From: Candidatus Ozemibacter sibiricus
Lineage (GTDB): Bacteria; Muiribacteriota; Ozemobacteria; Ozemobacterales; Ozemobacteraceae
Direction of reading: 5' to 3'
DNA length: 64,000 bases
NCBI GenBank assembly: GCA_003327425.1
Contig: QOQW01000027.1
Location: 16,141 to 80,140 of the forward strand
Below, in pieces: positions 25,034 to 34,114 of the stretch (within the stretch, counting starts at the first letter, position 1; every line of letters begins with the position of its first letter). The translations under genes were made by a program, and so were the position numbers. The notes under the pieces are model-generated. The model made no database searches and had not been told where the DNA came from. It was given only the letters and a program-made list of their open reading frames with translations.

Positions 25034-26866
25034 TCAAGCCGCGGGTGGGGAGGGACGAAGATCGCCGCCGGTCGGCCGCGGCCCACCCGATGAGGCCCTT
25101 GGTCCAAAGGGGCCCCACCGCGAGGCAGGGAACCAGCGATCCCAGTCACGCCAGGGGGTGAGGGGCGGGAATTTCACCGTGCCGAGACGACCACCGGCGG
25201 CCACCAGGCGCTGCGCCCGGGCCTGCCGCAGGTCGGCCGGCCCGCCCGGCACCGGCACCACGCGCGGCGCGTCGAGCTGTCCCACCTGTCGGCACCAATC
25301 ATAATGGAAATTCTCCCGCAGGCCGGCCTCGAGCTGGGCCGCGAGAACCTCACCGGCGGCGGTCACGGCGGCAACGTCCGTCAGAGACCCCACGCTTTCG
25401 GCGAGGCGCGCCGGCGCTCGACCGGCCAGAGCGAGCAGCACCTGCTCGGGCAGGAACAGATCGTAGCCCGCGGGTCGATCGGCGCTGGCCGAGCGGGGGG
25501 CGAGGAAAGCGCCGCTGTCAGAGGGCAACCAGCGCTCGAGCAGCCGACCGACATGCCGGGCATGCAGTTTTTCGCCGCACAGATCGGAGATGGCGTCTTC
25601 CTTGCCGAGGAAGCGCAGACATGGCACCTGCCCCCATCGTCCCGCAACCTGTACGATATCATTCAATTCGTATCTGTACAGCCCGCCTGGGGTGGTCATC
25701 ACTACCCGGTAGCAGGCGCCCTCTTCCAGATCCCAGGGGGGATGTACGGGGGTTTCCCCCTCTTCGCCTTCCCGGAACTCGAAAAAGGCCGAAGTCACGG
25801 CCAGGACGGGCGCAGGGGCCCCGCCCAAGGGGATGGTCACCGCCCCTTCGGTCGCCAGCAGCCCCTTACCCTGGAAGGCAACGGTGGGGAACCAGGCGCG
25901 CAGCGCGGGCAGGGCGGCGGCCGCCTCGCCGTCCATCCAGGTGCTGATCAAGGCCAGCCGCGGCCAGAGACGCTCGCCCAGACCGGCCGGCGCCCGCGGG
26001 TCGAAGCCGGCCAGCCAGCGGGCGACGTCGCGGGCCCGCGCCCGATCGGGCCGCGACTGTCCAGCGCGCGCCCACCAGTCGTTGGGGCCCGTCGAAAGAC
26101 CAGGCCCGGTGGCCAGACCTCGGGCTGTCCCCTCGTGCAGGTCGCGGCAGAGAGGTTCGGCCCAGTCGGCCAGCCCTTCGAGCAGCACCGGCAGGAAGGA
26201 TGGGCTCCACAAGGAGATCAGGCGCAGGCCGGTCGCCCGCAACAGGCACAGCAGAGTCAGATACCGGAAGGAGGCCAGGTCGGGGGCCAGCCGCAGCTCC
26301 TCGGGAACCGCCATCAGCCTCCCGATCAGGCGGGCAGCGAACCCGCCGAAATAGGCGGCATCGGCAGCGAACCCCACCGGCAGGCCGCCGCTGGTTCGTT
26401 CGGCGGGATTGGACAAAGGGGTGATCACCCAATAGGCCGGCCCCCCCCAGACCCCCGGGTTTCTGGCCCAGACATCGGTCACCCAGGGGTGCAGCGCCCG
26501 ATTGAAGGCTTCTTGCAGTCCCGCCGTGTAGGGAATGAGCTTGCTCGCGCTTGCCGTGCCGCTCGACCGCTCGAACAACCGCACCGGATCGGCGGTCAGC
26601 ACCGCGGGCTCGCCAGCCGCCGCGCGTTCGATCCAGGGGCGGTGCGCCTCGTAGTCGCCCACCGGCACCGCCCGCTGGAAATCGGCCACCGAGCGGAGAG
26701 CGGCGAACCCATGCGCCCGGCCGAAGGCGGTCGCGGCGTTCCGCGCCAGCACCCGCCGCAGCACCCGTTCCTGCATCAACCGCAGATCCTGCCGCGATGC
26801 CCGCCAGAACGCCAGGGCGCGCGGCAGGCAGGAGGCGATCCACGCCCCCTGCAGCGCCAGAATCAC
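25034..26866 (-). CDS. GH3-family acyl-adenylating amide synthetase
   Basis: A 610-residue protein of the GH3 auxin-responsive family within the ANL adenylating superfamily. Diagnostic blocks are the N-terminal RNAATAFGRAHGF and VPVGDYEAHRPWIERAAAGE, the ATP-binding loop RSSGTASASKLIPYT, and the later GGLYRYELNDIVQV plus FLGKEDAISDLCGEKL. Plant members join amino acids to acyl acids; bacterial members probably form amides from acyl-AMP. The GTG start at 26866 follows TACGAT by 7 nt, suggesting a leaderless mRNA. It lies downstream of acetyltransferase-like and radical SAM genes on the same strand, hinting at a biosynthetic pathway. Confidence 0.85.
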   Translation of the reverse strand: MILALQGAWIASCLPRALAFWRASRQDLRLMQERVLRRVLARNAATAFGRAHGFAALRSVADFQRAVPVGDYEAHRPWIERAAAGEPAVLTADPVRLFERSSGTASASKLIPYTAGLQEAFNRALHPWVTDVWARNPGVWGGPAYWVITPLSNPAERTSGGLPVGFAADAAYFGGFAARLIGRLMAVPEELRLAPDLASFRYLTLLCLLRATGLRLISLWSPSFLPVLLEGLADWAEPLCRDLHEGTARGLATGPGLSTGPNDWWARAGQSRPDRARARDVARWLAGFDPRAPAGLGERLWPRLALISTWMDGEAAAALPALRAWFPTVAFQGKGLLATEGAVTIPLGGAPAPVLAVTSAFFEFREGEEGETPVHPPWDLEEGACYRVVMTTPGGLYRYELNDIVQVAGRWGQVPCLRFLGKEDAISDLCGEKLHARHVGRLLERWLPSDSGAFLAPRSASADRPAGYDLFLPEQVLLALAGRAPARLAESVGSLTDVAAVTAAGEVLAAQLEAGLRENFHYDWCRQVGQLDAPRVVPVPGGPADLRQARAQRLVAAGGRLGTVKFPPLTPWRDWDRWFPASRWGPFGPRASSGGPRPTGGDLRPSPPAA

Positions 26867-26880
26867 CGGATCAATCGTAG

Positions 26881-27099
26881 CTCTTCCTCCCCTCCGATGG
26901 CAGTGGATGGACCTCGATCAAGGAAGTCCCATCGGCGCGGCCCGTTTGCAGCTCCACCCTCGGCAACCCAGACCTGGTCAACGAGGTACGGCAGAACAGC
27001 CCACTTTGGCTTTCAGCGGACCTCACCGCGGCCTGCCATGCGCAAAGGCTCTACCTCTCCACCCCTCAGACGGCCACCATCGCCTCCCCTAGCGATTGA
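26881..27099 (+). pseudogene. possible gene remnant, stop-free but without a start
   Basis: Between two minus-strand genes a 72-codon plus-strand frame has strong GC bias at third positions and reads like protein (for example GNPDLVNEVRQNSPLWLSADL and AACHAQRLYLSTPQ), but a stop precedes it directly (TAG 26878-26880) and no ATG, GTG or TTG start is in frame. It could be the remnant of a gene or chance. The rest of 26867-27114 holds only the GH3 promoter box. Confidence 0.2.
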
Positions 27100-27114
27100 T
27101 CGGGTCACGCCAGC

Positions 27115-27849
27115 TCAGGCTTTCAGGACGCGGCGGATGTAGGGCCGGAGGTTGTCGGCGCGCAAGGGCGCCAGGCAGGCCAGCTCGACCCCCTTGGTGT
27201 GGTCGGGGTTCCGCTTGACGAAGAACGCCACATGCGGGTCGGCCAGCCGCTCGGCGGTCACTTCGGCCACCCCCTCCCGCAAAGGGGTGGGGTTGGACAG
27301 ATGCACCGTTCCCGTGTCAGGGTGGTACTCGCTGCCGAACAGCAGAGTTCCGAAGTGATCGAGCAAGGCCGCCATGGCCGGCGGGGTCGGCTGGTCGCAA
27401 CAGGGGTAGAATTCTTTGAAGAAGACCGGCAGGAAGCGATAGGTCTTGTACCCGCTCGACAACAGGAACCAATAGAGCGGCACATCGCCGGCCGCGGCGA
27501 TCCGTTCGAGCATGAACCGGCCCCAGATGCGGGGCAGCTCGAGACTGCCCCAGAACTCGCGCTGGATGACGGTATCGCCGCTGTAGAGGGCCTGCACGGG
27601 GCGCCCTTCCCATTCGCTCTTGATCAGCTTGAGCGAGGTGAACCCACGCACCACGTTGCGGCGATCGCGCAACAGCAGGACCCAGTCCTTGCGGCTCAGG
27701 TCGCGTTCGAACGCCACCCGGTCGACGAAGAAATAGCGGTCCATCAGCCAGAACATTTCTTCGATGAGGCCGATGGACAGGTCGGTTACCTCGAGAATCC
27801 TGCCGTACAATTCCTCGCCGGCCGGCGGTTCGTGTCGATCGATATCCAT
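27115..27849 (-). CDS. acetyltransferase-like (GNAT) protein
   Basis: A 244-residue protein that looks like a GNAT-type N-acyltransferase of about the FeeM/PEP-CTERM kind: MFWLMDRYFFVDRVAFERDL, WVLLLRDRRNVVRGFTSLKLI, ALYSGDTVIQREFWG, then LYWFLLSSGYKTYRFLPVFFKEFYP. The family call is from overall pattern only. It starts 1 nt after the stop of the preceding gene (TGA-c-ATG), so it is translationally coupled to it. It lies in a minus-strand run with another GNAT and a radical SAM gene. Substrate unknown. Confidence 0.6.
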   Translation of the reverse strand: MDIDRHEPPAGEELYGRILEVTDLSIGLIEEMFWLMDRYFFVDRVAFERDLSRKDWVLLLRDRRNVVRGFTSLKLIKSEWEGRPVQALYSGDTVIQREFWGSLELPRIWGRFMLERIAAAGDVPLYWFLLSSGYKTYRFLPVFFKEFYPCCDQPTPPAMAALLDHFGTLLFGSEYHPDTGTVHLSNPTPLREGVAEVTAERLADPHVAFFVKRNPDHTKGVELACLAPLRADNLRPYIRRVLKA

Positions 27850-27850
27850 G

Positions 27851-29041
27851 TCAGAGCATTCCCAGGCTGAGCCAGAACTGATGTCCGGGGGACACCGCGA
27901 AAGGAGTCTCATCGGGCCAGACCACCTGATAGATCTGGCTCGCGTAGGGCAGATGGAAGAACCGCTGCCGCACTCGGGCCATCGGATGCGCGGCCGGCAC
28001 TCCCCAGGCCGCGAACACGGCCCCCTGCCCGCGGGCCTGCGCCAACGCCGCATCGAGCAGGGCCACGACGGCCCGCGTCTCCCCGGGGCGGGCGGTCCAG
28101 GGGTCGAGCAGCCGGTAGGGGATGTCCTGGTCGGGGGCGGGCAGGCCGAGCACCGCCCGCCCCAACCGCCACAGATGCCCCCACCAGCCTTCGCCGCCCG
28201 CCAGCCGGATCGGCTTGACGGGCGATTGGTCCCATAAGGCGAAGGCGGCCACCAGCCGGCCCGCCCGCCATGCTCCCAGAAACCCGGTCACGGGCAGGTC
28301 CGGCAGGGGTTCCGGCCCAGACGCCAGCACCGGCAGGCCATCGTGCCAGGCCGCCCCGGCGGCCCACAGCTCATCGAGGGCGGGGCGATCGGCCGGGGTC
28401 AGCGCCCGGATCTCCAGATCGGCCACGCGCGGCGAGGGGCGGGCGCGGCGCGGCCAGCGGGCATTCGGTCCTCGCAGCGGGAAGAGCACGGTCTGATAGG
28501 AACACAGCGGCAGATAGCGCGGCAGCGGCCCCCGGCCATCCTGGTTCTCGAGGAGGGCGCGGGCCGTCTGGTTGCCGCTCAGAATGGCAGTGAACGTGGC
28601 CGCCACCGGCTCCCGTTCGGCCTCCCGCCGGAAGGCCCGGAACCCGCGCGCCAGGGTCGTCCCCCCCCGCCACCGCGGGTGGATGCGGAGATGGTGGAAA
28701 TAGGCCACCCGCCGCGGCTCGCCGTTCAGCCAGACGTGGCGTTGCGAGCGGATGCCCAGAGCCCCCAGGCGGACGACTTCCCTATCGCGGCCGCAGCCCT
28801 GGTCGTGGTCGGGCAGGAAGACGACCTGATGGCGCTCGCCCCAGGTCGGCAGGGCGGCGGCGAACGTCGGCGCGGTGCGGAACTCCAGCTCGATGGCCCC
28901 TCCCTGCATCTGGCAGACGCGGTCGAGATCGCGAATGGCCGCATCGAGCCCGGCGGGCAGGGACGGCCGCCCGCCGGGCTTCGACCCGCCCGCCGGAGCA
29001 AGCTCGCCCACGGTCACCGTCTGGAAGGGCACCAGGGACAT
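27851..29041 (-). CDS. double GNAT-like acetyltransferase
   Basis: A 396-residue protein that appears to contain two GNAT-like domains. The first (~residues 1-200) has the acetyl-CoA-binding style segment YFHHLRIHPRWRGGTTLARGFRAF; the second (~210-396) starts IRALTPADRPALDELW and ends with TRAVVALLDAALAQARGQGAVFAAWG and HLPYASQIYQVVW. It would transfer an acyl group to an unknown acceptor. It ends 1 nt before the next GNAT-like gene and starts 6 nt after the radical SAM gene, so all three form one operon. Confidence 0.65.
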   Translation of the reverse strand: MSLVPFQTVTVGELAPAGGSKPGGRPSLPAGLDAAIRDLDRVCQMQGGAIELEFRTAPTFAAALPTWGERHQVVFLPDHDQGCGRDREVVRLGALGIRSQRHVWLNGEPRRVAYFHHLRIHPRWRGGTTLARGFRAFRREAEREPVAATFTAILSGNQTARALLENQDGRGPLPRYLPLCSYQTVLFPLRGPNARWPRRARPSPRVADLEIRALTPADRPALDELWAAGAAWHDGLPVLASGPEPLPDLPVTGFLGAWRAGRLVAAFALWDQSPVKPIRLAGGEGWWGHLWRLGRAVLGLPAPDQDIPYRLLDPWTARPGETRAVVALLDAALAQARGQGAVFAAWGVPAAHPMARVRQRFFHLPYASQIYQVVWPDETPFAVSPGHQFWLSLGML

Positions 29042-29047
29042 CGGCCT

Positions 29048-30391
29048 TCAGGCTCCTTTGACGATGGGGTCGACGAACCCGAGGGGCAGGCCGAACTTCT
29101 CTTCCACTTCGCGGCGCCCGAGGTAGTTCTGGGTCAGGAACAGACCGAACACGGCCAGGGAGCGGGCATTGGTCTGCAGATCGAGCCCCCGGTGCAGGAT
29201 CGACCGCCACGAATAGAATTTGCGGCGGTACCGTCGGCACAGCTCGGCAACCTGGGGCGCCGTCATCGGCCGCGGATGGAAGGCGACCTGGCCGAACCGG
29301 AACGCGGGATCGAGCCACCAGGCCGGCGAGACCAGGCGGCCTTCGGCCTGCAATCTCGCGTAGAGCGGCGTGCCGGGGAAGGGGACGACATGGTTGAAGG
29401 CGGTCAGGAAGAAACGATGCTTCCGGATGAAGGACATCGCTTCGCGGAACGAGGCCGGGTCATCGCCATCCATGCCGAACATCAGGGTGGCGTAGACGCA
29501 GATGCCGTGCTGCCGCAACAGGGCGAGCGCCGCGTCGTAGCGTTCGGGACCGCCATTGCAGCGTTTGTTGAGCCGGACCAGGGTGTCTGGACGCAGGGAC
29601 TCGAAGCCGATCAGCACCCCCATGCAGCCCGCCTCGGCCATGGCTTTCACCAGCCGCGGATTGGCGGCGGCATCGACGCTGATCTGACTGACCCAGTTGA
29701 CACCCAGCGGCTTGAACGCTGCGCAGAGGGCGAAGGCGGCCTCTTCGCTGGCGGCGATGTTGTCGTCGATCAGAAAGACCGTCTTGTTCCCGGCCGCCCG
29801 CACTTCGACCGCCACCTCGGCCGGCGGCCGGAAGCGATGAGTGGCTTTGTAGAAGGCGGTGATCGAGCAGAAGCTGCAGGCATGCCGGCAGCCCCGCGAG
29901 AACTCGACCAGGGTCAGCGGCAGGTAGGGCTTGCCAGCGTAGACGCGCCGGTCGACCTTCAAGCCGGCCAGATCGGTGGTGCGCTCGCTGCGGTAGACGG
30001 GCTGCAGGCGCCCGGCCTTGGCGTCGGCCAGCACGGTGGCCCAGACCGGCTCGGCCTCGCCGATGACCACCGCATCAGCATGCTGCCGCACCTCGTCGGG
30101 CAGCAGGGTGGCATGGTAGCCGCCCATCACCACCCGCACCCCTCGCCGACGGAATTCCGCCGCGATCTGGTAGGCCCGGCGGGCCGTGTAGGTTTCGACC
30201 GTGATGGCGACCAGATCGGTGGGCCGGTCGTAGTCGAGCGGTTCGACTCGATCGTCCTGGATCTCGGGCGTCCAGTCGGAGGGCGTCAGACCGGCCAGCA
30301 GCGCCAGCACCAGCGGCTCCATCTGCCAGGTCGTGATATAGCGCTGACCGGGCTTGCGCCCGATCGATGGCATGATCAGCGTGACCTTCAT
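29048..30391 (-). CDS. B12-binding-type radical SAM enzyme
   Basis: A 447-residue protein. The N-terminal ~150 residues match a cobalamin-binding-like Rossmann domain (LIMPSIGR, LVAITVETYTARRAYQIAAEF, VVMGGYHATLLPDEV) without the DxHxxG motif, as in BchE/HpnP-type enzymes. The radical SAM core carries CRHACSFC (CxxxCxxC), VFLIDDNIAA and GFESLRPDTL. These enzymes do methylations, cyclisations or rearrangements of complex substrates. It is clearly paralogous to the plus-strand gene at 32179. It heads the operon with the two GNAT-like genes. Confidence 0.85.
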   Translation of the reverse strand: MKVTLIMPSIGRKPGQRYITTWQMEPLVLALLAGLTPSDWTPEIQDDRVEPLDYDRPTDLVAITVETYTARRAYQIAAEFRRRGVRVVMGGYHATLLPDEVRQHADAVVIGEAEPVWATVLADAKAGRLQPVYRSERTTDLAGLKVDRRVYAGKPYLPLTLVEFSRGCRHACSFCSITAFYKATHRFRPPAEVAVEVRAAGNKTVFLIDDNIAASEEAAFALCAAFKPLGVNWVSQISVDAAANPRLVKAMAEAGCMGVLIGFESLRPDTLVRLNKRCNGGPERYDAALALLRQHGICVYATLMFGMDGDDPASFREAMSFIRKHRFFLTAFNHVVPFPGTPLYARLQAEGRLVSPAWWLDPAFRFGQVAFHPRPMTAPQVAELCRRYRRKFYSWRSILHRGLDLQTNARSLAVFGLFLTQNYLGRREVEEKFGLPLGFVDPIVKGA

Positions 30392-30440
30392 CGCCCCCCG
30401 CCTTCCCGTTCATCGCCTTGGTCGGCGCCCGCGCGAGCGG

Positions 30441-31802
30441 TCAGAGATTGTATTTGCCGCGACCGGAGAAGATGTACAGCTGCCGGCCATCGGGCGACTG
30501 CTCGAAGGACATCTCCTCGAGGACGGGCGTGAAGGGCAAGCCCTTGCGCATGTTCTCGGAGGCGGCCTTCAAGAAGAAGTTGATGCCCTGCTCGCCGACG
30601 AAGCGGGTCAGGTCGGAGGCGAGGCCGTCATCGACCACCAGCAGCACTTCCGAGAAGGCCACGTGGCCATCCTTGGGCTTCAGGGTGCCGATGGCCTTTA
30701 CCGAGACCAGACCGGTGACATCGGTTCCCTGCAGGAAGATCAGATTCCTGGCCGCCAGGTTCTTGATCTCGATGAAGCCATCCTGCACGGCCGTCTTGGC
30801 ATTGAGCACCTGGAACCGGTCGTCCCCTTCCAGCGCTTTCAGCACCTCGGGAATGCCTGAGGGCTTCTTGAATTCCATCTTGAAGCTCTGGCCGGGCATG
30901 AACGACCCCATCTCGTAGGATGTGCTCTGGTTGGCGTGGGGAACGACGTTGAGCTGCTCGTCGTCCTGCACGACCCGGTAGCGCTTGAAATGGGTGTCGC
31001 CCAGCACCTCGGCCACCTCGGAGGGATTGCTGTCATCGAGGGCTGCCAACGGCACGCCGACGAAATCCAGTTCGCCCTCGCGCACGGCGAAGCCGGTGGG
31101 CGCGATGAAGTTCTTGACCGCGATGTGCAGGTCGAACTGGTCGCCGGACTTGAGCGAGACCTGGACATTCATCTCGCCGGGGTCGGTGACCACCGTCTTG
31201 ATCTTGGCCAGCAGATTGGCCGCCCGACTGCCGGTCAACCTGGCGGGCTGGCCCTGCTCGTCGGTGACTTCGAGCGTGATCCGCTGATCGAGCGGCTTCT
31301 GCGCCAGCTTCTGGCGCATCGCCTCGATCTTGGCGAGCCGAGCCTTGCGCTTGGCGGTAAGAGCCTGGGCATCGACCGTATCGTCATCCGGCAAACTGGG
31401 ATCGAGGTAGCGTTCGATGGCCTGGGTCATCTCATCGATGCGCTTGATGGTCTCGGGATCGGTGATCTCCTGCTGGGTCTTGGTGAAGGTCAACCGCTTC
31501 TGGGCTCGAGAGAGGGCGACCTCGAACATGGCCCGAGCCGCCTTGCGGGCTTTCATCTGATGGGCGGCGGCCAGGAGTTTCTGGAAGGGGGAGATATCGA
31601 GATCTTTCTCGAGCCGCTCGCGCAACTCGTTGTCGAGTTCGTTGACCTTCTCCTGGAACACCGGATCGTTGACGCCTTTGGTGCCTGCCGAATAGGCGGT
31701 GATCATCTCGGCGATCCGCTCATCGATATCGGCCTGAGCCGGCAGAGAGAGAACGAACATCAGGAAGACGATCCCCGCAACCAGAAGCCAACGATAGTAC
31801 AT
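30441..31802 (-). CDS. exported protein of unknown function, two-domain
   Basis: A 453-residue exported protein with signal peptide (~1-25, MYYRWLLVAGIVFLMFVLSLPAQA). Residues ~25-180 are strongly helical and charged (ERIAEMITAYSAG, LDNELRERLEKDL, AKRKARLAKIEAMRQKLAQ) and likely coiled coil. The remainder looks beta-rich (ITLEVTDEQGQPARL, SLKSGDQFDLHIAVKNF). No family recognised. GGAGA precedes the ATG by 5 nt. It sits between the two paralogous radical SAM genes and ends 49 nt before the minus-strand one, so it may be cotranscribed with that operon. Confidence 0.7.
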   Translation of the reverse strand: MYYRWLLVAGIVFLMFVLSLPAQADIDERIAEMITAYSAGTKGVNDPVFQEKVNELDNELRERLEKDLDISPFQKLLAAAHQMKARKAARAMFEVALSRAQKRLTFTKTQQEITDPETIKRIDEMTQAIERYLDPSLPDDDTVDAQALTAKRKARLAKIEAMRQKLAQKPLDQRITLEVTDEQGQPARLTGSRAANLLAKIKTVVTDPGEMNVQVSLKSGDQFDLHIAVKNFIAPTGFAVREGELDFVGVPLAALDDSNPSEVAEVLGDTHFKRYRVVQDDEQLNVVPHANQSTSYEMGSFMPGQSFKMEFKKPSGIPEVLKALEGDDRFQVLNAKTAVQDGFIEIKNLAARNLIFLQGTDVTGLVSVKAIGTLKPKDGHVAFSEVLLVVDDGLASDLTRFVGEQGINFFLKAASENMRKGLPFTPVLEEMSFEQSPDGRQLYIFSGRGKYNL

Positions 31803-32178
31803 GGCTCTCTCCTTCCATAGGGGCGTTGCTTACAAGTCTAGCATACCTCCCAAGAGGAGGGGACGAAGGTCTGCCCCACCCCCTGAAATGGTGTTCGAGA
31901 GCTTGACATCGAAAACGGCAACGATGTGACAAAGCGGTCTCATTTCCACTCACCAAGCGGCATCGTGCTCTCGACCTTCTCTCTCCTGCCCGATCATGCA
32001 CGCTCCGGTCGCAGTCCGGACCGGATATCATGGGGTAGGGCCAGTCGGCTCTTGTTTTCGACCGAGAGAAACCCGCATGCGGCAACGACCGCCGCACCGA
32101 GGAGGCGACCGCGCCTCAGGCCCGGCCATCTTTGTCCACACCTGCATGGCCGAAAGCAGTTTTTGATAGAATGACCCC
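31803..32178. other. divergent intergenic region
   Basis: 376 nt between divergent genes, less GC-rich than the surroundings. I see no convincing gene. TTGACA occurs at about 31903 but has no -10 match at the usual distance. A minus-strand TATGCT near 31842 might be a -10 for the exported protein gene. The right end carries the promoter box described separately. Confidence 0.35.
32167..32172 (+). promoter_or_regulatory. extended -10 box, leaderless promoter
   Basis: TGA-TAGAAT followed by 6 nt and the GTG start at 32179. As at 1828, the transcript would begin at the start codon. No Shine-Dalgarno sequence is present. Confidence 0.55.
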
Positions 32179-33549
32179 GTGCCACCCGCTACCCACCAGC
32201 GCCCGCGGTCGATCGCGCTGATCAAACCGACGATCGGGGAACGGCATGGGCGCCCCTACCGGACACCCGCCGTCCTCGAACCGCTCGTCTTTGCCGTGCT
32301 GGCCGCCAGCACCCCGCCGGGGTTCGAGCTGGCCTTTTTCGACGAACGCCTGGAAGAGGTGCCGTATGACGGCGGGTTCGACCTGGTCGCCTTGTCGGTC
32401 GAGACCTATACCGCCCGGCGAGCCTACCAGATCGCCACCGCTTTCCGGCAACGGGGCGTGCCCGTGGTGCTGGGCGGGTTCCATCCTACGCTGCTGCCCG
32501 AAGAAGCGGCCGCGTATGCCGACGCTGTGGCGATCGGCGAGGTCGAATCGACCTGGCCCCGCCTGCTCGCCGACTTCGCCGCCGGCCGCCTGCAGCCGGT
32601 CTACCGGGCCGACGACCCCGGCGGCCCCGCCAGCCCACCGTTCGCCACCGATCGGCGCTTGTTCGCCGGCAAGGGCTACCTGCCCGTCTCGCTGGTCGAA
32701 ACCAGCCGCGGCTGCCGCCACGCCTGCCATTTCTGCTCGGTCCGACGGTTCTACCGGGCGGCCATCTTCCATCGCCCGCTGGCCGAGGTGGTACGCGAGA
32801 TCGAAGGTCTGGGGCGCCGGGTGGTCTTCTTCGTGGACGATAACATCATCGCCGATCCGGCGCGCGCTCGCGAGCTGTTCCAGGCGATTCGCCCCCTCGG
32901 CCTCCGGTGGGGCAGCCAGGCCAGCCTGCAGACCGCCGCCGACCCCGAATTCCTCGATCTGATGGTCGAGAGCGGTTGTCTCGCCCTGATCATCGGCCTG
33001 GAATCGATCTTCCCCGACAGCCTCCGCCAGATGGGCAAAGCCTGGCACGCCCGGCTGGGCTCGCTCGAACACCTGCTCGACCAGTTCCGGCGGCGTGGCA
33101 TCCTGATCTACGCCTCCTTCGTCTTCGGATTCGACGCCGATACCCCGGCGCGCATCCGGGAAACCGTCGAGTTCGCCCTGGCGCAACGGCTGTTCATGGC
33201 CAATTTCAACATGCTGATCCCGTATCCCGGCACCCGGATCTACGACGAGCTGGCCCGCGAGGGCCGCCTGCTCGCGCCGCGCTGGTGGCTGTCCCCTGCT
33301 CAGCGCTGGGACCGACCGCTGTTCCGCCCTCGCGGCATGAGCCCCGACGAACTGGCCGCGGCGGTCACCGAGGCCCGCCGCCGGTTCGCCAGCCTGAGCA
33401 GCCTGTTCCAGCGCGCCCTCGATCCGCAGGCCAACTTCGCCGATCCCCTCCGCGGGCTGATCTACCTGGCCGCCAACCTGATCTCCCGCCGCGACATCGG
33501 GCGCAAAACCGGTCTGCGCCTGGGCTTCTCCGGGGAAGGCCCGCCCTGA
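32179..33549 (+). CDS. B12-binding-type radical SAM enzyme (paralogue)
   Basis: A 456-residue enzyme with the same architecture as the 29048 gene: VETYTARRAYQIATAFRQRG and VVLGGFHPTLLPEE in the B12-like domain, CRHACHFC cluster motif, VVFFVDDNIIADP and GLESIFPDSL in the SAM barrel, and a C-terminal helical domain (WWLSPAQRWDRPLFRPRGM). The two genes are divergent and flank the exported protein at 30441, suggesting a local duplication followed by rearrangement. Substrate unknown; hopanoid- or chlorin-type chemistry cannot be claimed. GTG start supported by the -10 box 6 nt upstream. Confidence 0.85.
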   Translation: MPPATHQRPRSIALIKPTIGERHGRPYRTPAVLEPLVFAVLAASTPPGFELAFFDERLEEVPYDGGFDLVALSVETYTARRAYQIATAFRQRGVPVVLGGFHPTLLPEEAAAYADAVAIGEVESTWPRLLADFAAGRLQPVYRADDPGGPASPPFATDRRLFAGKGYLPVSLVETSRGCRHACHFCSVRRFYRAAIFHRPLAEVVREIEGLGRRVVFFVDDNIIADPARARELFQAIRPLGLRWGSQASLQTAADPEFLDLMVESGCLALIIGLESIFPDSLRQMGKAWHARLGSLEHLLDQFRRRGILIYASFVFGFDADTPARIRETVEFALAQRLFMANFNMLIPYPGTRIYDELAREGRLLAPRWWLSPAQRWDRPLFRPRGMSPDELAAAVTEARRRFASLSSLFQRALDPQANFADPLRGLIYLAANLISRRDIGRKTGLRLGFSGEGPP

Positions 33550-33560
33550 CGCCCACCGCC

Positions 33561-33872
33561 ATGGGCCCCTGGAAAGAAGTCCCTGTTCCCCTGGCGAACG
33601 TTTTGGGCACGGTCCTGAACGTGAATGTCATTCGGCAAGGGTGGGAAGCAGACGTCATGGCCGTGCTCGCACTCAATCCGGAGTGGCCTGCCTTGTTCGA
33701 GAGCCAGCTCCGGGAAGCGATCGTTTCGCATGCCATCTGTCCCGACCTGTTTCGGCGATTGACCCTGGAGACACGCATCTTCACGCAAGAAGACGTGGAT
33801 TGGCGATTGCGGGAACTCTGGCAGGCCGTCTATGGCACTCCATTGGTCGAAGAAATGGCCGATGACCCGTGA
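33561..33872 (+). CDS. small protein of unknown function
   Basis: A 103-residue frame starting 11 nt after the radical SAM gene. It reads like a real protein (VLGTVLNVNVIRQGWEADVMAVL, LFESQLREAIVSHAICPDLFRRLTLETRIFTQEDVDWRLRELWQAVYG) with balanced composition and no membrane segment. No SD is evident before ATG 33561; a later ATG at 33657 (MAVLALNP) is an alternative. Its end overlaps the next small frame by 11 nt. No family recognised. Confidence 0.5.
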   Translation: MGPWKEVPVPLANVLGTVLNVNVIRQGWEADVMAVLALNPEWPALFESQLREAIVSHAICPDLFRRLTLETRIFTQEDVDWRLRELWQAVYGTPLVEEMADDP

Positions 33873-34068
33873 CCAGCAGCGAAGCGGAAAACATCGCCTG
33901 GTGAGCATCAACGATGACATGGACCAGCCTCTCTTTCCTCTCGTGAAGAACCTCCCCCGCCGGGAGAAGATCCTCGACGAAGAACTGGGCGTGTCGTGGC
34001 CCGGCTTCGGCCCGAAGAAAGAAGATGATGCCTGCCCGTATTGCCCCAGGCCCGGCTCCAGGCCATGA
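33862..34068 (+). CDS. small Cys-containing protein of unknown function
   Basis: A 68-residue frame overlapping the previous gene by 11 nt, with GC-biased third positions. It contains MDQPLFPLVKNLPRREKILDEELG and ends with DDACPYCPRPGSRP, a CxxC near the C-terminus that may bind a metal. The coupled arrangement suggests the two small proteins act together. No family recognised and expression is unproven. Confidence 0.45.
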   Translation: MTRDQQRSGKHRLVSINDDMDQPLFPLVKNLPRREKILDEELGVSWPGFGPKKEDDACPYCPRPGSRP

Positions 34069-34114
34069 AAGGCCAGCATGATTGAGGCCCATCCTTAGCT
34101 TTTCCATTTTATTC

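Noticed and set aside
28343..30532. 729-codon plus-strand open frame
   Set aside because: Antisense to the GNAT-like and radical SAM genes; no recognisable domain, typical high-GC shadow frame.
31898..31930. TTGACA as a sigma-70 -35 box in the 31803-32178 gap
   Set aside because: No -10-like hexamer at 16-18 nt spacing and no suitable downstream gene start.
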